Source: Prauserella marina
Lineage (GTDB): Bacteria > Actinomycetota > Actinomycetes > Mycobacteriales > Pseudonocardiaceae
Assembly: GCF_002240355.1 (NCBI RefSeq)
Contig: NZ_CP016353.1
Coordinates: forward strand, 3,026,501 to 3,090,500
DNA: 64,000 nucleotides
Reading direction: 5' to 3'
A program made the translations under genes and the position numbers. Below the pieces are notes generated by a model. It was not told where the DNA came from. It made no database searches and was given only the letters and a program-made list of their open reading frames with translations. Of the stretch, positions 61,557-64,000 are shown one piece after another (position 1 is the first letter of the stretch; every line of letters begins with the position of its first letter).

Positions 61557-61894
61557 GTGACCTCTCCCCGTGCGGTGCGGGGATCGAGGACGGCGCCGAT
61601 GACCGTCGTGAATTCCCGCCACGCGCCGCGTTCGTCGGCGAGACTCGCTTTTCCCGCCTCGGTGAGTTCGTAGCGGCGTTTCTTGCGCTCGCCCTCGGCC
61701 TGCCAGCTACTGCGCAGCAGGCCGAGTCGTTCCAGCCGGTTCAGCGCGGGGTAGATGGTGCCGGTGCGCAGTTCGAGAGCGCCGCCGCTGCGGCGCTGGA
61801 CCGCCGTGATGATCGCGTATCCGTGTAGTGGGCCGGGTTCCAGTACGGCCAGCAGCAATCCGTCAAGGTGCCCTCGCACCGCGTCCGCCCTCAT
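61553..61894 (-). CDS. PadR-family transcriptional regulator
   Basis: 113 aa winged helix: LDGLLLAVLEPGPLHGYAIITAVQRRSGGALELRTGTIYPALNRLERLGLLRSSWQAEGERKKRRYELTEAGKASL, the full PadR pattern. It is followed by the coupled membrane protein. The short inverted repeat TAGG-TAGACAG-CCTA lies at its start codon (61893-61907), a possible self-regulatory site. Confidence 0.92.
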   Translation of the reverse strand: MRADAVRGHLDGLLLAVLEPGPLHGYAIITAVQRRSGGALELRTGTIYPALNRLERLGLLRSSWQAEGERKKRRYELTEAGKASLADERGAWREFTTVIGAVLDPRTARGEVT

Positions 61895-62003
61895 AGGTAG
61901 ACAGCCTACACGTCAATGGAGTAGGAAGGGTACCTATTGGCAGCCAACATATGTGCCGCGGCTCGTCCAGGACCGCGCCCTGCCACGAACAAGGAGTGTC
62001 CCG

Positions 62004-62477
62004 GTGACCAAACTGCTGCTGTCCGTCCACGTTCTCGCCGCGATACTGGCGATCGGCCCGATCGCCGTCGCCGCGTCGCTGTTTCCTCGCTACGCGCGCG
62101 CGGTGCGGCTCGTGCCGGCTTCCGGCGGCGCCGGGGGCGAGGAGCCGAAGGCCGCCGGGGTCGCGGCCGTGCTGCACCGGATCTGCCGTGGCTACGCGGT
62201 GTTCGGACTTGCCGTACCCGTGTTCGGGTTCGCGACGGGTGCCGCGCTCGGTGTTCTCACCGACGTGTGGCTCATCGCGTCGGTCGTGCTGACGGCGGTC
62301 GCCGCCGCGCTGCTGGTGTTCGTGATCCTGCCAGGACAGCGCGAGGCGCTGACCGCGAACGAGGTCAGCTCGTCGCTTTCGGCAAGGCTCAGCGGAATGA
62401 CGGGTGTGTTCAACCTGTTGTGGGCCGTCGTCGTTGTGCTGATGATCGTTCGGCCCGGCTCGACGACCGGGGTGTGA
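62004..62477 (+). CDS. Small integral membrane protein (DUF2269-like)
   Basis: 157 aa with four predicted helices: LLLSVHVLAAILAIGPIAVAASLF at the N-terminus with an intramembrane His, YAVFGLAVPVFGFATGAALGV, VWLIASVVLTAVAAALLVFVIL and GVFNLLWAVVVVLMIV. This resembles DUF2269/DUF2214-type proteins. Function unknown. GTG start at 62004 preceded by AAGGAG. Divergent from padR across 109 bases that include the palindrome TTGGC-A-GCCAA (61937-61947). Confidence 0.7.
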   Translation: MTKLLLSVHVLAAILAIGPIAVAASLFPRYARAVRLVPASGGAGGEEPKAAGVAAVLHRICRGYAVFGLAVPVFGFATGAALGVLTDVWLIASVVLTAVAAALLVFVILPGQREALTANEVSSSLSARLSGMTGVFNLLWAVVVVLMIVRPGSTTGV

Positions 62478-62491
62478 GCGTCCGTTGTGGA

Positions 62492-63886
62492 CTACCCGGT
62501 GAGCGAGGCGGGCCGCCCGGTCGCGGTCGTGGAGTCGAGACCGGCGATTTCCCTGTTGCGGAAAGCCTCGATGAACAGCCGGTAGTCGTCCCTGACGACG
62601 GCGGAGTAGCCGAGCGCAAAAGAACTCAGCCAGCCGACGAGCTCGGCTTCCCTTCCGGCGACGACCCTTTCGATCGCGGACTCCGTCTGAAACGGCACCA
62701 GCGTGTGATCGGAGTCGGAATCCGAGACGCAGTGGACCTTCGCGACCGCCCTGCCGAGGTAGTCCATGACGGGCCGCAGTTCGTCGAGTTCGTTGATGTC
62801 TCCCCAGTCCACATCGGACTCATAGGGGGAGAGTTCGCTCACCACGAAGCCGACGCCGCCCATCTCGGTGTAACCGAGCAGCGGATCGGCGTGCGCTTGC
62901 AGCGCGCGTTGTGACACCGCCGTGCGGTGGCCGTGGTGCCGGAAGTACCGCTCGACCCGCTCGTCGCTGACGACCCTCGACACGGCCGAGACGTTGCCCT
63001 GCTTCATCGAGAGCACGATGTCGTTGTCGAGCGCCTGGTTGTGGCCTTCGATGAGGATGTTGTAGGCGGGCAGGCCCGCGCTCCCGATGCCGAAACCGCC
63101 GCGGCCGACGACGTCCTTGATGGTGTAGGCGACACCGCGCATCCGCTTGTCGGCGGGAATGGTGCCGAGATATTCGGAGAAGGCTTCGACGACGTTCGCG
63201 CGCTCGGCTTCGCCGAGCACCCGCACTCCCGGCGCGATCCGGAACCGGCGGTCGTAGCCCTCCAGTTCGGTCAGCGAGTTCAGCAGCTCGTTCCTGCTGC
63301 TCAGTCGTGCTTTGCGCAGCACGTTCCTGACGACGCCCTCGGTGTTGCCGAGGTGCAGGCTGAAGGTGCTGTCGCCGGTGCCGACCGCGAACTCGCGCAC
63401 CTGATCGAGGTAACCGGTCGCCGCGATCCGCACCAGGTTGTCGATCTCGCTGTCGGGCAGTGCCTTGCTCCATCCGAGCAGCGCGATACTGGCCGCGAAC
63501 CGCCGCAGATCCCAGGTGAAGTGGCCGAGATACGCCTCGTCGAAATCGTTGACGTCGAAGACGAGGGTGCCCTCGCCGTCCATGTAGGTCCCGAAGTTGG
63601 CCGCGTGCAGATCGCCCTGGATCCACACTCTGCTCGTTCGTTCGTCGGCCCACGGGTCGTCGAGCCGGACCACGTCGGCGTAGAAGAGGCACGCGCTGCC
63701 GCGGTAGAACGCGAACGGATCGGAGGCCATCTTGCGGAACTTGGTGCGAAACGCCGCGGGATCGGCCGACATCAGTCCGGAGAACGCCTCCACCAATGTC
63801 GTGACGATGTGGGCTCTGCGTGCCACCTGGTCCCCTGTTCCCAGGGCGGCCGGTAACGAGTGGGAAGGCATGGGCAGCTCGGACAT
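62492..63886 (-). CDS. DUF2252 family protein
   Basis: 464 aa. DUF2252 proteins have a kinase-like core; visible here are ASDPFAFYRGSACLFYAD, the invariant WIQGDLHAANFGTYMDGEGTLVFDVNDFDEAYLGHFTWDLRRFAAS (GDxHxxN and D-D, resembling the catalytic loop of aminoglycoside-phosphotransferase-like kinases), and AYTIKDVVGRGGFGIGSAGLPAYNILIEG. Substrate unknown. The start is taken at ATG 63886, with GGGAGCG directly upstream; a GTG at 63976 is an alternative. Confidence 0.87.
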   Translation of the reverse strand: MSELPMPSHSLPAALGTGDQVARRAHIVTTLVEAFSGLMSADPAAFRTKFRKMASDPFAFYRGSACLFYADVVRLDDPWADERTSRVWIQGDLHAANFGTYMDGEGTLVFDVNDFDEAYLGHFTWDLRRFAASIALLGWSKALPDSEIDNLVRIAATGYLDQVREFAVGTGDSTFSLHLGNTEGVVRNVLRKARLSSRNELLNSLTELEGYDRRFRIAPGVRVLGEAERANVVEAFSEYLGTIPADKRMRGVAYTIKDVVGRGGFGIGSAGLPAYNILIEGHNQALDNDIVLSMKQGNVSAVSRVVSDERVERYFRHHGHRTAVSQRALQAHADPLLGYTEMGGVGFVVSELSPYESDVDWGDINELDELRPVMDYLGRAVAKVHCVSDSDSDHTLVPFQTESAIERVVAGREAELVGWLSSFALGYSAVVRDDYRLFIEAFRNREIAGLDSTTATGRPASLTG

Positions 63887-64000
63887 GGGCGCTCCCGCCG
63901 CGTCGAGGTCTCGGTTGTGCTCGCCGGATCCGATCTTAGGCGCGAGGGCGAGGGATTGCCGTCGCCCATCGGTCACTCTCCGTACAGGCTGCCTGAGTGT

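Overview
The window is high-GC DNA, with G or C in nearly every third codon position, many GTG starts, and 4-base ATGA/GTGA gene overlaps. The gene content (Lsr2, a CvnABCD conservon, PucR and LuxR/FixJ regulators, paired CYP/ferredoxin genes) points to an actinomycete, probably of the Pseudonocardiaceae (Amycolatopsis/Prauserella type). The genus is inference. No tRNA, rRNA or CRISPR was seen.

1-15.2 kb, hopanoid lipids. One seven-gene plus-strand operon runs hpnC-hpnD-hpnE-polyprenyl synthase-shc-(hpnG::ispH fusion)-hpnH. It covers prenyl chain elongation, squalene synthesis, cyclisation to hopene, and the first steps of C35 side-chain addition. Its sixth gene fuses a nucleoside-phosphorylase-like (HpnG-type) domain to a complete IspH. 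A converging, translationally coupled trio follows: a short-chain dehydrogenase, a DMT-type permease, and a glycosyltransferase::wax-ester-synthase fusion. A PucR regulator and a 163-bp MITE-like element close the region.

15.2-28 kb. A complete branched-chain-amino-acid-type ABC importer (two ATPases, two permeases, lipoprotein) is followed by a lipoprotein, a GNAT acetyltransferase and a succinate-semialdehyde-type aldehyde dehydrogenase. A tightly coupled minus-strand operon then encodes P450, TetR, 3Fe-4S ferredoxin, ferredoxin reductase and a second P450, with a clear palindromic operator upstream.

28-33 kb. A conservon (CvnA kinase-like, CvnB roadblock, CvnC DUF742, CvnD GTPase) plus a GAF protein, whose 3' end overlaps a convergent acyl-CoA dehydrogenase.

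34-48 kb, the most distinctive block. It is an indole-3-acetic acid (auxin) catabolic island: iacA-B-C-D-E-F-G-H runs directly into catB-catA-catC, almost entirely by overlapping start/stop codons. Upstream lie an NTF2-like protein, a small unknown protein, a FixJ/StyR-type response regulator with a double-PAS histidine kinase, and a divergent MHS-family transporter. Together they could import auxin, sense it, degrade it to catechol and open the ring by the ortho route.

48-64 kb. Mixed housekeeping and stress genes: a PAP2-like membrane protein, a large STAND-type ATPase, a DrrAB-like exporter, an FMN reductase and a MOSC protein that diverge around a 31-bp perfect palindrome, Lsr2, ArsR/SRPBCC/VOC genes, an AhpD-like protein, a non-canonical Nramp-like transporter followed by a 30-residue membrane microprotein, a PadR pair and a DUF2252 protein.

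Across the window, a 20-21-bp tandem repeat recurs in at least five intergenic regions and an 11-bp palindrome TCCACWGTGGA recurs six times. Neither is explained by the genes.
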